Positions 1 through 10,272 are shown, numbered from the stretch's first letter. The stretch: 64,000 nt of DNA from an uncultured beta proteobacterium (GCA_903886975.1 CAISOB010000032.1:1-64000); one strand, 5' to 3'. Program-made: numbers and translations. The notes: a model not told the origin generated them from the letters alone.

Positions 1-147
1 CGGCGACCCTTCGCGCCGGAAGCGTTCTCCGAGCGCCTTGATCAGCGAGGAAGGCTCGCCAACCCCGCCGCCGGAACCCTGAATGGCCAGACAGGATGCG
101 TCCTTGACGAAGGCTGCCGCCTGCGCGGCCGTGATGATGCCTTTCAT
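1..147 (-). CDS. Acyl-CoA:carboxylate CoA-transferase, N-terminal part (truncated by window edge)
   Basis: Reverse complement reads MKGIITAAQAAAFVKDASCLAIQGSGGGVGEPSSLIKALGERFRREGSP, in frame to base 1. The SGGG-x(4)-P motif resembles the N-terminus of the CoA-transferase at 8659. Missing from the ORF track because it runs off the edge. Confidence 0.75.
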   Translation of the reverse strand, partial: MKGIITAAQAAAFVKDASCLAIQGSGGGVGEPSSLIKALGERFRREGSP

Positions 148-595
148 ATCGACAACCTTATTGACGTGGCGCGGCATGGACAGCATGGGCGCATTGAAGC
201 CAAAGCAGTGATGAGTGCAGAAGCGATCTCTTTCATAAGAGCCCTATGACACTTGGTGGAACGTTCCTGTGCGCCGCGCTGCGAAAGCGTAGCGACGATG
301 CCTTGCCATCCCACGGTTGCTAGGATGCATGACGTCGAGGCGCACAATGCGCACGCGTGAGATGCTGTCCGACCCTGATACGGCCTGTGGCGCCGTGAAC
401 AATCACTCTGATGGTACGGTTAGACATGATGACAGTCTTTCGGTGGTGGAAGCCGGCTCGGACGACACGGCTCTTGCGCGCTGCCCGGGACTTTGCCGTC
501 CTTCGCCGCCTTTACCCAGGGGGCGTTGGCTGCTCGCCCGGCCCGAGATCACGCAACAGCACCGACCCACTCCCCCGATGCCACCCGCTTCTCGG

Positions 596-1891
596 CTATC
601 CCCTCGGAATGTAGCCGCCGAGACTCTGCGGCAGCGCCAGCGAAAGCCAGGGTACATACGCCAGAAGGAGGATCGTCACGAACATGATGATGATGAAAGG
701 CGTCATCGGCGAAAACAAGGCGCGCATTTCGACCTTGGCAATCGCCGATACGACGAAGCACGCGGTGCCAATGGGTGGGGTTACCAGCGAAATGCCGAAG
801 ATCGCCAGCGAAAAGATGGCGAAATGGATCGGATCCATGCCCGCGCTCTGCGCCACCGGAATGAACAGCGGCATCAGGATGACCAGGGCCGGCAAGCCGT
901 CCATGACCGCGCCGAGAATCCAGAACAGCACCATGACGATCGTCACGAACAGCAGGTAATGCGAGGAAAATCCGCTGGCCCACGCAACCAGCGCATCAGA
1001 CGCCTGGGTGTAAGCGAACATGTAGGCAATCGCCGAGGCGACGCCGACAAGGCCGACGACGACACCGGTCAGCCGTACCGTCGACAGCAACACTTCATAG
1101 AGTGTGCGCATCGAGATTGAACGATAGACCACGACCACCAGGAACAGCGTATAGAGAACGGCAACGACGGCCGCCTCGGTGGCCGTGAAGATTCCGAAGA
1201 GAATCCCGCCGAGGATGATCACCGGCGCAAACAACGGCGGAAGAGCCGCGATGAAGGTCCTCCCGACTTCGGCGAACGAGAACTTGATCTCTTCGTTACT
1301 CGGCTCGATGCCCGCCTTGGCACGGTAGTAGATGACGATCGCCTTGGCAATCCCCAGCGCACAAGCAGGAATCAGCGAAGCGAGAAAGAGCTGCTTGATG
1401 GAAATACTGGCGATTGTTCCCAGCACGATCATGGTGATCGATGGCGGAATCAGGATTCCGGTCCCCGCGGCGGCGGCAACGATCGATGCCGCCCATTCCT
1501 TTCGGTATCCCGCCTTCGTCATCATCGGAATCATGACGGCCCCGATCGCTGCCGCGTCCGCGTTGACCGATCCGGAGATTCCCGAGAACACCATGGTGGC
1601 GACGACCACGGAAATGCCGAGCCCGCCCGCTATCCATCCCACCAGGGCGATGACGAAGCGCACGAGCAATGCCGACATCCCCCCTTTGCCGAGCAGTTCC
1701 CCGGCAAGAATGAAAAGCGGGATCGAGAGCAGGGTAAACGAACTGATCCCGGCGTAAATCGGCCGGCACAATTCCGAAAATGAGAGACCGCTGCCCGCGA
1801 AACCGACCGCGGCGCCAACCCCCATTGCCGCCAGAATAGGCGCTCCGAGCACGAGCAATACGCCGAAGATGGCGAGCATGATTAAGACCAT
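596..1891 (-). CDS. TRAP transporter large permease (DctM family)
   Basis: 431 aa very hydrophobic protein with DctM-like segments (VVVATMVFSGISGSVNADAAAIGAVMIPMM; TEAAVVAVLYTL); adjacent to DctQ and DctP-like genes. Confidence 0.93.
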   Translation of the reverse strand: MVLIMLAIFGVLLVLGAPILAAMGVGAAVGFAGSGLSFSELCRPIYAGISSFTLLSIPLFILAGELLGKGGMSALLVRFVIALVGWIAGGLGISVVVATMVFSGISGSVNADAAAIGAVMIPMMTKAGYRKEWAASIVAAAAGTGILIPPSITMIVLGTIASISIKQLFLASLIPACALGIAKAIVIYYRAKAGIEPSNEEIKFSFAEVGRTFIAALPPLFAPVIILGGILFGIFTATEAAVVAVLYTLFLVVVVYRSISMRTLYEVLLSTVRLTGVVVGLVGVASAIAYMFAYTQASDALVAWASGFSSHYLLFVTIVMVLFWILGAVMDGLPALVILMPLFIPVAQSAGMDPIHFAIFSLAIFGISLVTPPIGTACFVVSAIAKVEMRALFSPMTPFIIIMFVTILLLAYVPWLSLALPQSLGGYIPRG

Positions 1892-1967
1892 CTGCTTCCT
1901 CCTGAACTACCCATTATTCTGAAGAACCCCGTCCCGGCCTGCGCCATCAACCGAGTCCGAAACCCGC

Positions 1968-2543
1968 TTAGCCGTGCGCGCCGTGCCCCCCTTGGTGTGC
2001 AAAGCGCTCCGGGTGCATAAGGCGCGGCAGGTCACGCAGCGTGTGATAGAGGCCGAGAACTGCACCGGTCGGCAAACAGGAGTAGACCGCCCAAAGTGGA
2101 AGTCCCGTCGCCGGGCCGGACTGAATGGTATCGCCGGCGAAGAACAGGTAGCCGCCTATGGCGAGCACCACGAAGAATGCCAGCGAAGTGGTCCAGCCGA
2201 TCCAGCGCAGCGCGGAGGCGAGCGTCCCGCTGGCGTTCGGAAAAAACTTCACTTCGATATGCGCGTGATCCCGCTGCGCGATCGCCAGGCCGATGAGCGT
2301 AAGCCAGGCGAACATGTAGGTCGCCAGTTCGCTCGACCAGGACAGCGAATTCTCGAGGACGTAGCGGAAGACGACTTGCAGGGTGACATCGACGACGATC
2401 GCCGCGAGCAGGGTCAGGCCGACGACATTCTCCACAAGACGAATGCCGCCGTCGACCCGGTCGAGCGCGCTGCGCTGCCCCGCTGCCGGGGCGTGCGCCG
2501 CTTGCGCGTTGTCGCGCTTACTGGGTTGCTTCGACGATTTCAT
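1968..2543 (-). CDS. TRAP transporter small permease (DctQ family)
   Basis: 191 aa, four hydrophobic helices, 'ENSLSWSSELATYMFAWLTLIGLAIAQRDHAHIEV' typical of DctQ; start overlaps the DctP stop. Confidence 0.9.
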   Translation of the reverse strand: MKSSKQPSKRDNAQAAHAPAAGQRSALDRVDGGIRLVENVVGLTLLAAIVVDVTLQVVFRYVLENSLSWSSELATYMFAWLTLIGLAIAQRDHAHIEVKFFPNASGTLASALRWIGWTTSLAFFVVLAIGGYLFFAGDTIQSGPATGLPLWAVYSCLPTGAVLGLYHTLRDLPRLMHPERFAHQGGHGAHG

Positions 2544-3528
2544 ACAAGCCGCTCAGATTCGTCTTGTTCTGTTCCCAGATCGGCTTGACCTTGCGCTGGA
2601 ACGCCGGAATGTCGGCATCGGTGATAATGGCGCCCATCTTCGTTGCGCGCCCATAGTCGGCCATTTCCGCTTCGACCCAGATCTTGCGCTGGTTCGCGAT
2701 CGACTCGCGCATCACGTCGCGGAAAATCTTCTGGATGTTCGCGGGTTGCGCATTGAACCACTTCGCGCTGGCGAAGATCGGGTCGACGCCGAACAGATGT
2801 TGCGTGTTGACGAAATATTTCGCCGCCTCGATGTGCTTCATCGAGATGTACCAGGTAACAGAGTTCTCGGCGCCGTCTACAACGCCCTGCTGCAGCGCGT
2901 TGTAGACCTCGGCGAACTCGAGCGGCGTCGACTGCGCGCCCATCAGGTTGAAGGTCGCAATCATGATCTGGTCGGGCTGCACCCGGAGCTTGAGCTTCAT
3001 CGCGGCCATTTCCTCCGGGGTCTTGAACGATCCCTTGCTGTTGTAGACGCTGCGGATACCCGCGTCATAGAAGCCGAGGTTAATCAACCCGTATTGCTCG
3101 GAAACCTTGGCGTAGGCTTCGCCCAGACGGCCGTCGAGTGCGGCGTAAATCTTCGCCCGCGAGGTGTAGAGATAGGGGAGGCTGAAGATGCCGAGACGCT
3201 TGTCGTAGGTCGTCGGAAAGCCTTGCCCGCTCTTGGCCATTTCCAGGGTACCGTTACGCACCTGCTCGTTCATCTGCGTATGGCCACCGAGAACGCTGTT
3301 CGGGAACAGCTTGACCTCGTACTCGCCTTTTGTCGCCTCGGCGATCCGCTTGGCGAAAAACTGGTGGGCGATGAACTCGGGATTGTCGGTTGGGGTCACA
3401 TCCCCAAGCCGCACGATGATCGGTGCGCGTTGAGCCTTCACGATGGCGGGAAACCCAAGTGCCCCGGTAGCGGCGGCGGTAGAGACAGCAAGCGTTTGCT
3501 TGAGAAACTGGCGGCGATTCTGCTTCAT
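2518..3528 (-). CDS. TRAP transporter substrate-binding protein (DctP family)
   Basis: Signal-like N-terminus MKQNRRQFLKQTLAVSTAAATGALGFPAIVKAQ; DctP motifs (GVVDGAENSVTWY). Confidence 0.92.
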   Translation of the reverse strand: MKQNRRQFLKQTLAVSTAAATGALGFPAIVKAQRAPIIVRLGDVTPTDNPEFIAHQFFAKRIAEATKGEYEVKLFPNSVLGGHTQMNEQVRNGTLEMAKSGQGFPTTYDKRLGIFSLPYLYTSRAKIYAALDGRLGEAYAKVSEQYGLINLGFYDAGIRSVYNSKGSFKTPEEMAAMKLKLRVQPDQIMIATFNLMGAQSTPLEFAEVYNALQQGVVDGAENSVTWYISMKHIEAAKYFVNTQHLFGVDPIFASAKWFNAQPANIQKIFRDVMRESIANQRKIWVEAEMADYGRATKMGAIITDADIPAFQRKVKPIWEQNKTNLSGLYEIVEATQ

Positions 3529-3803
3529 GTTCCCTCCATGGAAAAGACCCTTCGCAGCGGGTCACAAAACTGTCGCGGACGAAAGGTCCGAGATAAAGTA
3601 AAAGGCATCAGTGACAGCTCCTGCAAACGCTCTGTATCCATGATCGTCGAATGAACGCATCGGAGTGCCGAAGCGGCGGCGAGCCGTTCGACTCCTGCCG
3701 GTTCGACTTCGCGCCAATAGACAAGCTCATCTCCCCCGTTTGCCGTCCACAGCGACGTTTTGCCGCCACCTGGCCAATAAATCGAAACCTGGTTGACTAG
3801 CGA

Positions 3804-3820
3804 TTTGAATCGCTTCAAAA
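3804..3820. promoter_or_regulatory. Putative LacI-family operator (TTTGAATCGCTTCAAAA)
   Basis: Near-palindrome with central CG; similar site at 8432-8448 beside the lacI-type gene; TTGACT -35-like hexamer at 3793-3798. Confidence 0.5.
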
Positions 3821-3982
3821 TATTAAAGCACCGGCACTGGCCGATCGTCAAGCTTTTTCTCGGCACGATGCAAAAACCACCCCAAGCCATGGCATCGACT
3901 GGGCCGTATTGCCGGCTAAGCCTCCTTCGGACACGAAAGCAGACGAACATCTTGCCTCTAAAACGCTACTAGGAAAAAGCTA

Positions 3983-5143
3983 ATGGACTTTGCGCTGAAC
4001 CATACGCAGAAGATGTTGATTGACACCGTGCGTCGTTTCATAGCCGAGGAGCTGAAGCCGCTCGAAGCTTCCGTCGATGCCGAAAACGCGCTCGCCCCCG
4101 AGACGGCGCGCGCCATCTTCGAGAAGTCAAAAAGCCTCGGGCTCTATGCACTCAATATGCCCGACGAGTTCGGCGGCGGCGGCTTGAGTGCCGTAGACAC
4201 CATGCTCTGCGAGGAGCAGTTCGGCCACACCTCGGACATCCTGATCCGCCGCGCCTTCGGCGACGTGTTCGACGCACTGCTGGCCTGCAAGGGCGAGCAG
4301 ATCGACCGCTGGTTGAAGCCGGTGGTCAGTGGCGAGCGCGTCTGCGCGCTGGCCATTACGGAACCGTCGGCCGGGTCCGATGCGCGCGCGGTCAAGACCA
4401 GGGCGCGGCGGACCGATTCCGGCTGGGTTCTCAACGGCAGCAAGCATTTCATCAGCGATGCCGAATGCAGCGATTGCTTCGTAGTCCTGGCCCGCACGGG
4501 CGAGAAGGAGCTCTCGCTGTTTCTGGTCGACAAGGCGCTGCCGGGCTTCACGCTCGGCAAGAATCAGGAGATGATGGGCCTGCGCGGAACCACGCACAAC
4601 GAACTCTTCTTTGACGACGTTCCCCTGGAGCCGGTGGCGCTTCTCGGCGAACAAGGCGACGGATTCAAGATCATCGCGGACTTGCTGGGGCGCGTGCGCC
4701 TTGCATTCATCGGTGCGCGCGCGGTCGGCAAGGCGGCGCAGGTGCTGGAGATGATGACCGAGTACGCCAACGATCGGAAGCAATTCGGCAAGAGCATCGG
4801 CGAATTCCAGATGATCCAGCAGATGCTCGCGGATAGCGTCATCGAGATCAATTCCGCCCGGCTGATGGTGTTGCACACGGCATGGATGATGGACAACGGG
4901 CTGGACGCACGCGACTGGATTTCGATGGTGAAGGTTCAATCCTCCGAGATGCTCGGCCGGGTGGTCGACCGTGGCGTGCAGGTTTTCGGCGGATCGGGAT
5001 TCTGCAAGGATCTTGCCATCGAGCGCTATTACCGGGATGCCCGCATCTTCCGGATCTTCGATGGAACGTCCGAAATCCATCGAATGTCGCTGGCCAAGAG
5101 CCTGCTGAGGAATGGCGCACCGCTCTACGATATCCATCGCTGA
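3983..5143 (+). CDS. Acyl-CoA dehydrogenase
   Basis: Family motifs ALAITEPSAGSDARAVKTRA, DRKQFGKSIGEFQMIQ, QVFGGSGFCKDLAIERYYRDARIFRIFDGTSEIHRM. Confidence 0.95.
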   Translation: MDFALNHTQKMLIDTVRRFIAEELKPLEASVDAENALAPETARAIFEKSKSLGLYALNMPDEFGGGGLSAVDTMLCEEQFGHTSDILIRRAFGDVFDALLACKGEQIDRWLKPVVSGERVCALAITEPSAGSDARAVKTRARRTDSGWVLNGSKHFISDAECSDCFVVLARTGEKELSLFLVDKALPGFTLGKNQEMMGLRGTTHNELFFDDVPLEPVALLGEQGDGFKIIADLLGRVRLAFIGARAVGKAAQVLEMMTEYANDRKQFGKSIGEFQMIQQMLADSVIEINSARLMVLHTAWMMDNGLDARDWISMVKVQSSEMLGRVVDRGVQVFGGSGFCKDLAIERYYRDARIFRIFDGTSEIHRMSLAKSLLRNGAPLYDIHR

Positions 5144-5213
5144 CTGCCGCTCGCCGGGTCGGACACCGCGTTGTGGCCGACCGCGCCAGCCGAGCCGCAG
5201 CCCGTGCCACCCC

Positions 5214-5654
5214 TCATTCCACCTGAGGAACCCACTTCATGATGTGTTCGGCCACCGCCACTTCCTGGCCGGAATCATTGGTGACCACGACGCGCGCCAC
5301 CGAGCGCCGGCGGACCACATCGATACTCGTCACGACGTAGTTGACCGTGATGGTGTCGCCGATGCAAACGGCGCGAAGAAAGCGCACCCGGTCATAGCCG
5401 ACCGACACGGGAGTCTCCTTGGCTTCAATCTTGCGCGCGCTTTCAATCATCCGCGTCGACGCGGTCGACATGAAGCCGACCAGCAAGACGCCATGGGCAA
5501 TGCGCTTGCCGTATGGCGTACGGCGCATGAATTGCTCGTTGACATGATTCGGCGAAAGATCGCCCGTGATCCCGGCGAAGAGATAGACATCGGACTCGCC
5601 GACTGTCTTCGTGAACTGCGCGCTATCACCGACTTCGAGATGGAACTCCGACAT
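5214..5654 (-). CDS. MaoC-like (R)-specific enoyl-CoA hydratase
   Basis: FAGITGDLSPNHVNEQFMRRTPYGKRIAHGVLLVGFMS matches the MaoC hydratase motif; start chosen at MSEFHLEVG (ORF track extends to 5693). Confidence 0.9.
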   Translation of the reverse strand: MSEFHLEVGDSAQFTKTVGESDVYLFAGITGDLSPNHVNEQFMRRTPYGKRIAHGVLLVGFMSTASTRMIESARKIEAKETPVSVGYDRVRFLRAVCIGDTITVNYVVTSIDVVRRRSVARVVVTNDSGQEVAVAEHIMKWVPQVE

Positions 5655-5824
5655 TTTCGACTCCTGGTTAGGTTGAACTGATTGAAACAACATCCTCGTC
5701 CGCGATCAGCGCGGCCGCGGTCTCGAAACTTGTTGACTTGTCGATCCGGGCTTCATGCCGTCGATGGTTGGGGCCTGGTCTGTGAGTCACTGGGATGACG
5801 CAGCAAGGTGACCTTCGGAATACC

Positions 5825-7030
5825 CTACGATTCCAGAACTATTCCGGAATCGATCAGCTTTTCAATTGCAGCAAGATCAAACCCTAACTCCAGCAGAATT
5901 TCCCGGCTCTGCTCGCCGAACGCAGGTGCCGGTCTGCCAAACTCAAGCGGGGTTTCGCTCAAATGCAAGGGTTCTGCGGCCACCCTGTAACGACCGGCGT
6001 AGGCAGATTCCGTATCCCGCACCAGCCCGCTGGCTACGATCGCCGGATCGGCCAGTGCCTGCGCAAGAGTTCTTACCGGCGCGCAAATAGCGCCCGCCTC
6101 CGACACGATCGCCAAAGCTTCTTCGGTCGAATATGAGCCTATCGAAGTTGCCAAAGCCGCAACAATTTCATCGCGATGTTCGAGCAAGCCTCGATCGCTG
6201 ATGAACTCGCTGATCTTGTCGAATACGCCGAATTTCTTGGCCATGACGCCGACTTTGTCGGCAGGCGTGATACTGATCGCGATCGCGCCATCAACGGTCT
6301 TGTAGATTGCGTAGGGCGCTGCTTGGTGCACGTGCGCGACGCCCGAACTGCTGCGCGTAAAGACCGGATCAACATTTAGCGCGTAAGACGCTTCCTGGGC
6401 CATCATGTGAATGGCCGACGACATCATGTCCGCTCGAACCCATTGCCCCGTGCCGGTACGATCCCGATGCCTGACGGCAGCCAATATTCCGGCAACGCAC
6501 TGCATCGAGGTATAGGCGTCAATAGCATAGGTGCCGACGGGGACCGGATTCGAGCCTGACGATCCCGTCAGCATGGTAATTCCCGAAAGCGCCTGAATGA
6601 TCAGATCCTGGCCCGGCGCATCGCGCGATGGCCCCAAAAGATCGTAACCGGAAATTGAACAATAAATGAGACTTGGCTTCTTGGTCTTCAACTGCTCGTA
6701 ACCAAATCCAAGACGATCAAGCACTCCCGGCCGGTAGTTTTCGATCACCAGGTCGCTGTTCTCGATCAAGCGTTGCGCAATGTCTTTTCCAACATTACTT
6801 TTTAGATCCAGCGCGATCGTTCGCTGGTTTCTGTTCAAGGTGACGAAATAGGGACTCACGCCGCCGAACCGTCCATCGTGATCGCGGACGGCATAGCGAT
6901 TGAGATCTTGAGCCGGGGCTTCAATCTTGATGACCTCGGCCCCCAGCGCCCCGATGAACTGGGCTGTCAATGGACCGGCCGCGTAATGAGTAAAAGCGAC
7001 AACTTTCAGGTCCGACAAAACCCCACTCAT
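5825..7030 (-). CDS. CaiB/BaiF family CoA-transferase (class III)
   Basis: VVAFTHYAAGPLTAQFIGALGAEVIKIEAP, NRNQRTIALDLKS, SLIYCSISGYDLLGP, motifs of class III CoA-transferases; start taken at MSGVLSDLKV (track start 7045). Confidence 0.92.
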   Translation of the reverse strand: MSGVLSDLKVVAFTHYAAGPLTAQFIGALGAEVIKIEAPAQDLNRYAVRDHDGRFGGVSPYFVTLNRNQRTIALDLKSNVGKDIAQRLIENSDLVIENYRPGVLDRLGFGYEQLKTKKPSLIYCSISGYDLLGPSRDAPGQDLIIQALSGITMLTGSSGSNPVPVGTYAIDAYTSMQCVAGILAAVRHRDRTGTGQWVRADMMSSAIHMMAQEASYALNVDPVFTRSSSGVAHVHQAAPYAIYKTVDGAIAISITPADKVGVMAKKFGVFDKISEFISDRGLLEHRDEIVAALATSIGSYSTEEALAIVSEAGAICAPVRTLAQALADPAIVASGLVRDTESAYAGRYRVAAEPLHLSETPLEFGRPAPAFGEQSREILLELGFDLAAIEKLIDSGIVLES

Positions 7031-7214
7031 ATTTTCCCCTCTCAAATTCTCTTATATCGATTCCCTGGGCCAGACACAGGCTTTTCGGATGATCAGTTCA
7101 AATTGCTGCTGGCGGGAACACCTGGAATCGTCTGGTTCTCGCTCGAATCGTCTCTAAGCGGCTGGCTGCCGGCACTGCCTCGCTCGACAGCCAACATTGC
7201 GCCGTCTTGATGGG

Positions 7215-8285
7215 CTACGGAGCGCCGCCACCTTTGCGCCGGCGACGGCCGATAGGCGCATGTGTCGATGGGACCGGCCCACACGAGGCGCGCACAACTA
7301 AACGCGGTGGCAGGACGATGCGCTGGATCGGAGAGCCTGGCGCAGCGATCCTTTGAAGAAGTGCCCGCCCTGCCGCTCGACCGGTTGCCGGTGGGTCGGC
7401 CACAACGGTCGTCAACGGCGGCATCCACAGTACGGACTCCGAAACGTCATCCATGCCGATGACCGAACAATCAGGCCCCGGCTCGAGCCCAAGTTGCCGC
7501 AGCCCGAGCATCGCGCCGAACGCCACCAGGTCATTGAAACAAACGAAGGCGGTAGGCGGCCGCGCGGAGAGCATCAACTTGCGGGCGCCCTCGTAGCCCA
7601 CTTCGCGCTGTCCTGGCCCTTCGACGATATATTCCGGTTCCACCGGCAGGTGCGCTTCATTCATCGCCCCGCGAAATCCCGCGATTCGATCCTGGCCGGT
7701 CGAGGTCAAGCGATTCACCCCGACGTAGGCGATGCGGCTGTGCCCCAGCCCGATTAGATGCCGCGTGGCTAGGGCAGCCGCCCGCCGGTTATCAATGCCG
7801 GCAAAGTCAGCCGCTACGCCCCGCACGTATCGGGTCACCATTACAAACGGCAAGCGCCATTCAACCAGTGGCGCGATGTCGGCCTTCTTGGTGCCGATTG
7901 CGGGTATCAATAACACGCCCGCTACGCTGTATTCCCGCAGCGTCGCGAGGAATCGCGTTTGTCTCGGAATCGATTCTGCAGAATTGCACATGACGAGGAC
8001 CTGGCCCAGTTCGTCGAGGCTCTCCTCGATCCCGGCAGCGACCTCGGAGAAGTAAGGATTACGCAGGTTGCAGATCGACACGCCGACAATATTCGTTTTC
8101 CCCTTGCGCAATTGCGCCGCGCCGCGGTCGTATACGTAGCCGACCTCGCGGATGACGCTTCGCACGTACTCCCTGGTCGCTTTGGCGACGAGCGGGTTAT
8201 CGTTGAGTACCATGGAGACGGTCCCGGTCGAAACACCGGCCCGCTCTGCGATCTGACTGATCGTGACGCGCTTTTGGGTAGTCAT
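7215..8285 (-). CDS. LacI-family transcriptional regulator
   Basis: N-terminal HTH VTISQIAERAGVSTGTVSMVLNDNPLVAKATREYVRSVIREVGYVYDRGAAQLRKGKTNIVGV and periplasmic-binding-like effector domain. Confidence 0.95.
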   Translation of the reverse strand: MTTQKRVTISQIAERAGVSTGTVSMVLNDNPLVAKATREYVRSVIREVGYVYDRGAAQLRKGKTNIVGVSICNLRNPYFSEVAAGIEESLDELGQVLVMCNSAESIPRQTRFLATLREYSVAGVLLIPAIGTKKADIAPLVEWRLPFVMVTRYVRGVAADFAGIDNRRAAALATRHLIGLGHSRIAYVGVNRLTSTGQDRIAGFRGAMNEAHLPVEPEYIVEGPGQREVGYEGARKLMLSARPPTAFVCFNDLVAFGAMLGLRQLGLEPGPDCSVIGMDDVSESVLWMPPLTTVVADPPATGRAAGRALLQRIAAPGSPIQRIVLPPRLVVRASCGPVPSTHAPIGRRRRKGGGAP

Positions 8286-8431
8286 GACTGGCTTCGTTTC
8301 AAGACCACGTAAGTTACCGGATTTGCCGCGAATGCATACCGTCGGAGGACCCCGAAGGCGAATTCCCGGATGAGGACAAGCATGGATGCACTACGAATTC
8401 CTGACGAATCGACGCTCCTATTGACATCGTA

Positions 8432-8448
8432 TTTTAACCGATTCAAAC
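8432..8448. promoter_or_regulatory. Putative LacI-family operator (ATTTTAACCGATTCAAA)
   Basis: 14/17 match to the reverse complement of 3804-3820 (TTTTGAAGCGATTCAAA). Lies between lacI (minus) and the CoA-transferase (plus), a few bases after TTGACA at 8421-8426, the same layout as the first site. Confidence 0.5.
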
Positions 8449-8658
8449 TATGAAAAGAAAGCTAAAACATGGCGTCGATGCTCAAGAGATCCGGAGCTCG
8501 TGCGGACGACGTTAATGCTCAGCTGTGGTCATCGGTAAGTAATAGACGCGATGCCTGACCGCGAGGATCCTAAAACATATCCCTCGCGCCGGAGGCGCAT
8601 TGCTCGCTCCCGAGAATCTGCCACCGTATGCAACGCCTTAGACAATGGGGGCCACCCG

Positions 8659-10272
8659 ATGCGACAAGTAAGCGCAGATGAAGCAGTCAAAATCATTCGA
8701 TCCGGCGACACGGTATTGATCGGCGGCTCCGGCGGCGGTCATGCCGTCCCGGAAGCGCTGATGGCGGCGCTGGAACGGCGCTTCCTGGCCACCAGCGAGC
8801 CACGCGAGATCACGGCGGTTCATCCGGTCGGGCTGGGGGACAACGACAAACTCGGCGCGGGTCATTTCGCCCATGCGGGCCTTCTGAAGCGCGCCGTAAG
8901 CAGCACCTTCGTCAATTCACCGCTGATCTCGGACCTCGTGGTTGCAGAACGTATCGAGGGCTACATGCTGCCTCAAGGGGCGCTTTCGCAACTGATGCGC
9001 GAGATGGCCGCCGGCCGGCCGGGCCTGATTACCAAGGTCGGGCTGCATACCTTCGTCGACCCGCGGCAAGGCGGAGGACGGCAATGCGCCTGCGCCAAGG
9101 ACGATCTCGTCGAGTTGGTGAACTTCCGTGGCGAGGAGCATTTGTTCTACAAGCCGTACCACGTCGACGTCTGCCTGCTGCGCGGCACGACCGCGGACGA
9201 GGACGGCAACGTTACGATGGAGGAAGAGGCCGTTTTCGGCGAGATGCTTTCGGAAGCGCAGGCGACGCGCCGTTGCGGCGGCGTGGTGATCGTCCAGGTC
9301 AAGCGCATGGCCAATCGCGGGACGCTGCCCGCGAAGCAGGTGAAGATTCCTGGCATTCTGGTCGACCTCGTCGTGGTCGTGCCCGATCAACGCCAAACCT
9401 ATTTCACGGATTACAGCCCGTCGTACGCCGGCGAGCTGCGAATGCCGCTTTCGGATATCCCGGTGATTCCTCTCGACGCCCGCAAGATCATTGCGCGGCG
9501 GGCAGCGCTGGAACTGTTCCCGGGTGCCGTCTGCAACCTCGGCTCCGGTGTATCGACCAATATTGCCAACGTTGCAGCGGAAGAGGGTGCGCTGCAAGAC
9601 GTCTGTCTGACCAACGAGCAGGGAATGATCGGCGGCGCGCCGGCGGGTGGCCGCGAGGCTGGCGCGTCGCGCAACTACGCGGCGATGATCGACCAGCCGT
9701 ATCAGTTCGATTTTTATGACGGCGGCGGGCTGGATCTCGCCTTCCTGTCGTTCGCCGAAATTGACGCGCAGGGCAATGTCAACGTGAGCCGCTTCGCCAA
9801 CCGTATCATCGGCCCCGGCGGATTCATCAACATCAGCCAGAACGCGGGCAGGGTCATCTTCAGCGGCACGTTTACGGCAGGCAAGTCCGACATCGCCTGG
9901 CCCGGAGGTGTCACCGTGATCAAGCGCGACGGGGACGGGCGAAAATTCGTCAAGGCCGTCGAGCAAGTTACGTATAGTGGCAGCTACGCTCGCGAACGTG
10001 GTCAGCCGGCGCTCTATGTCACCGAGCGCGCCGTGTTTCGCCTGTCGGGGCAAGGTGTCGAGCTGATCGAAATCGCACCCGGCGTCGAGCTTGAACGCGA
10101 CGTGCTCGCCAAAATGGAATTTCGCCCGATCATTTCGCCCGACCTCAAGCTCATGGATGCACGGCTGTTCCGGCCCGAACCGCTGGGGCTTTCGGCGCAT
10201 CTCGCTGCGCAACCCGCGCGTGCAATTTCCAGCCGGCTCGTGGAGATCGGAGTCACGGCATCGAGTAGCTGA
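8659..10272 (+). CDS. Acetate/propionate-type acyl-CoA:carboxylate CoA-transferase (class I)
   Basis: MRQVSADEAVKIIRSGDTVLIGGSGGGHAVPEALMAALERRFL; C-terminal half has ANVAAEEGALQDVCLTNEQGMIGGAP; start chosen internal to track ORF 8551. Confidence 0.9.
   Translation: MRQVSADEAVKIIRSGDTVLIGGSGGGHAVPEALMAALERRFLATSEPREITAVHPVGLGDNDKLGAGHFAHAGLLKRAVSSTFVNSPLISDLVVAERIEGYMLPQGALSQLMREMAAGRPGLITKVGLHTFVDPRQGGGRQCACAKDDLVELVNFRGEEHLFYKPYHVDVCLLRGTTADEDGNVTMEEEAVFGEMLSEAQATRRCGGVVIVQVKRMANRGTLPAKQVKIPGILVDLVVVVPDQRQTYFTDYSPSYAGELRMPLSDIPVIPLDARKIIARRAALELFPGAVCNLGSGVSTNIANVAAEEGALQDVCLTNEQGMIGGAPAGGREAGASRNYAAMIDQPYQFDFYDGGGLDLAFLSFAEIDAQGNVNVSRFANRIIGPGGFINISQNAGRVIFSGTFTAGKSDIAWPGGVTVIKRDGDGRKFVKAVEQVTYSGSYARERGQPALYVTERAVFRLSGQGVELIEIAPGVELERDVLAKMEFRPIISPDLKLMDARLFRPEPLGLSAHLAAQPARAISSRLVEIGVTASSS

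Noticed and set aside
317-1120. 267-aa plus-strand ORF
   Set aside because: Overlaps dctM antisense; charged low-complexity shadow ORF.
3868-3882. GGCACG...-like sigma-54 promoter candidate upstream of dctP
   Set aside because: Spacing and the GC doublet do not fit the -24/-12 consensus.
3525-3950. 141-aa minus-strand ORF in the dctP upstream region
   Set aside because: No recognisable motif; covers the predicted promoter/operator region.
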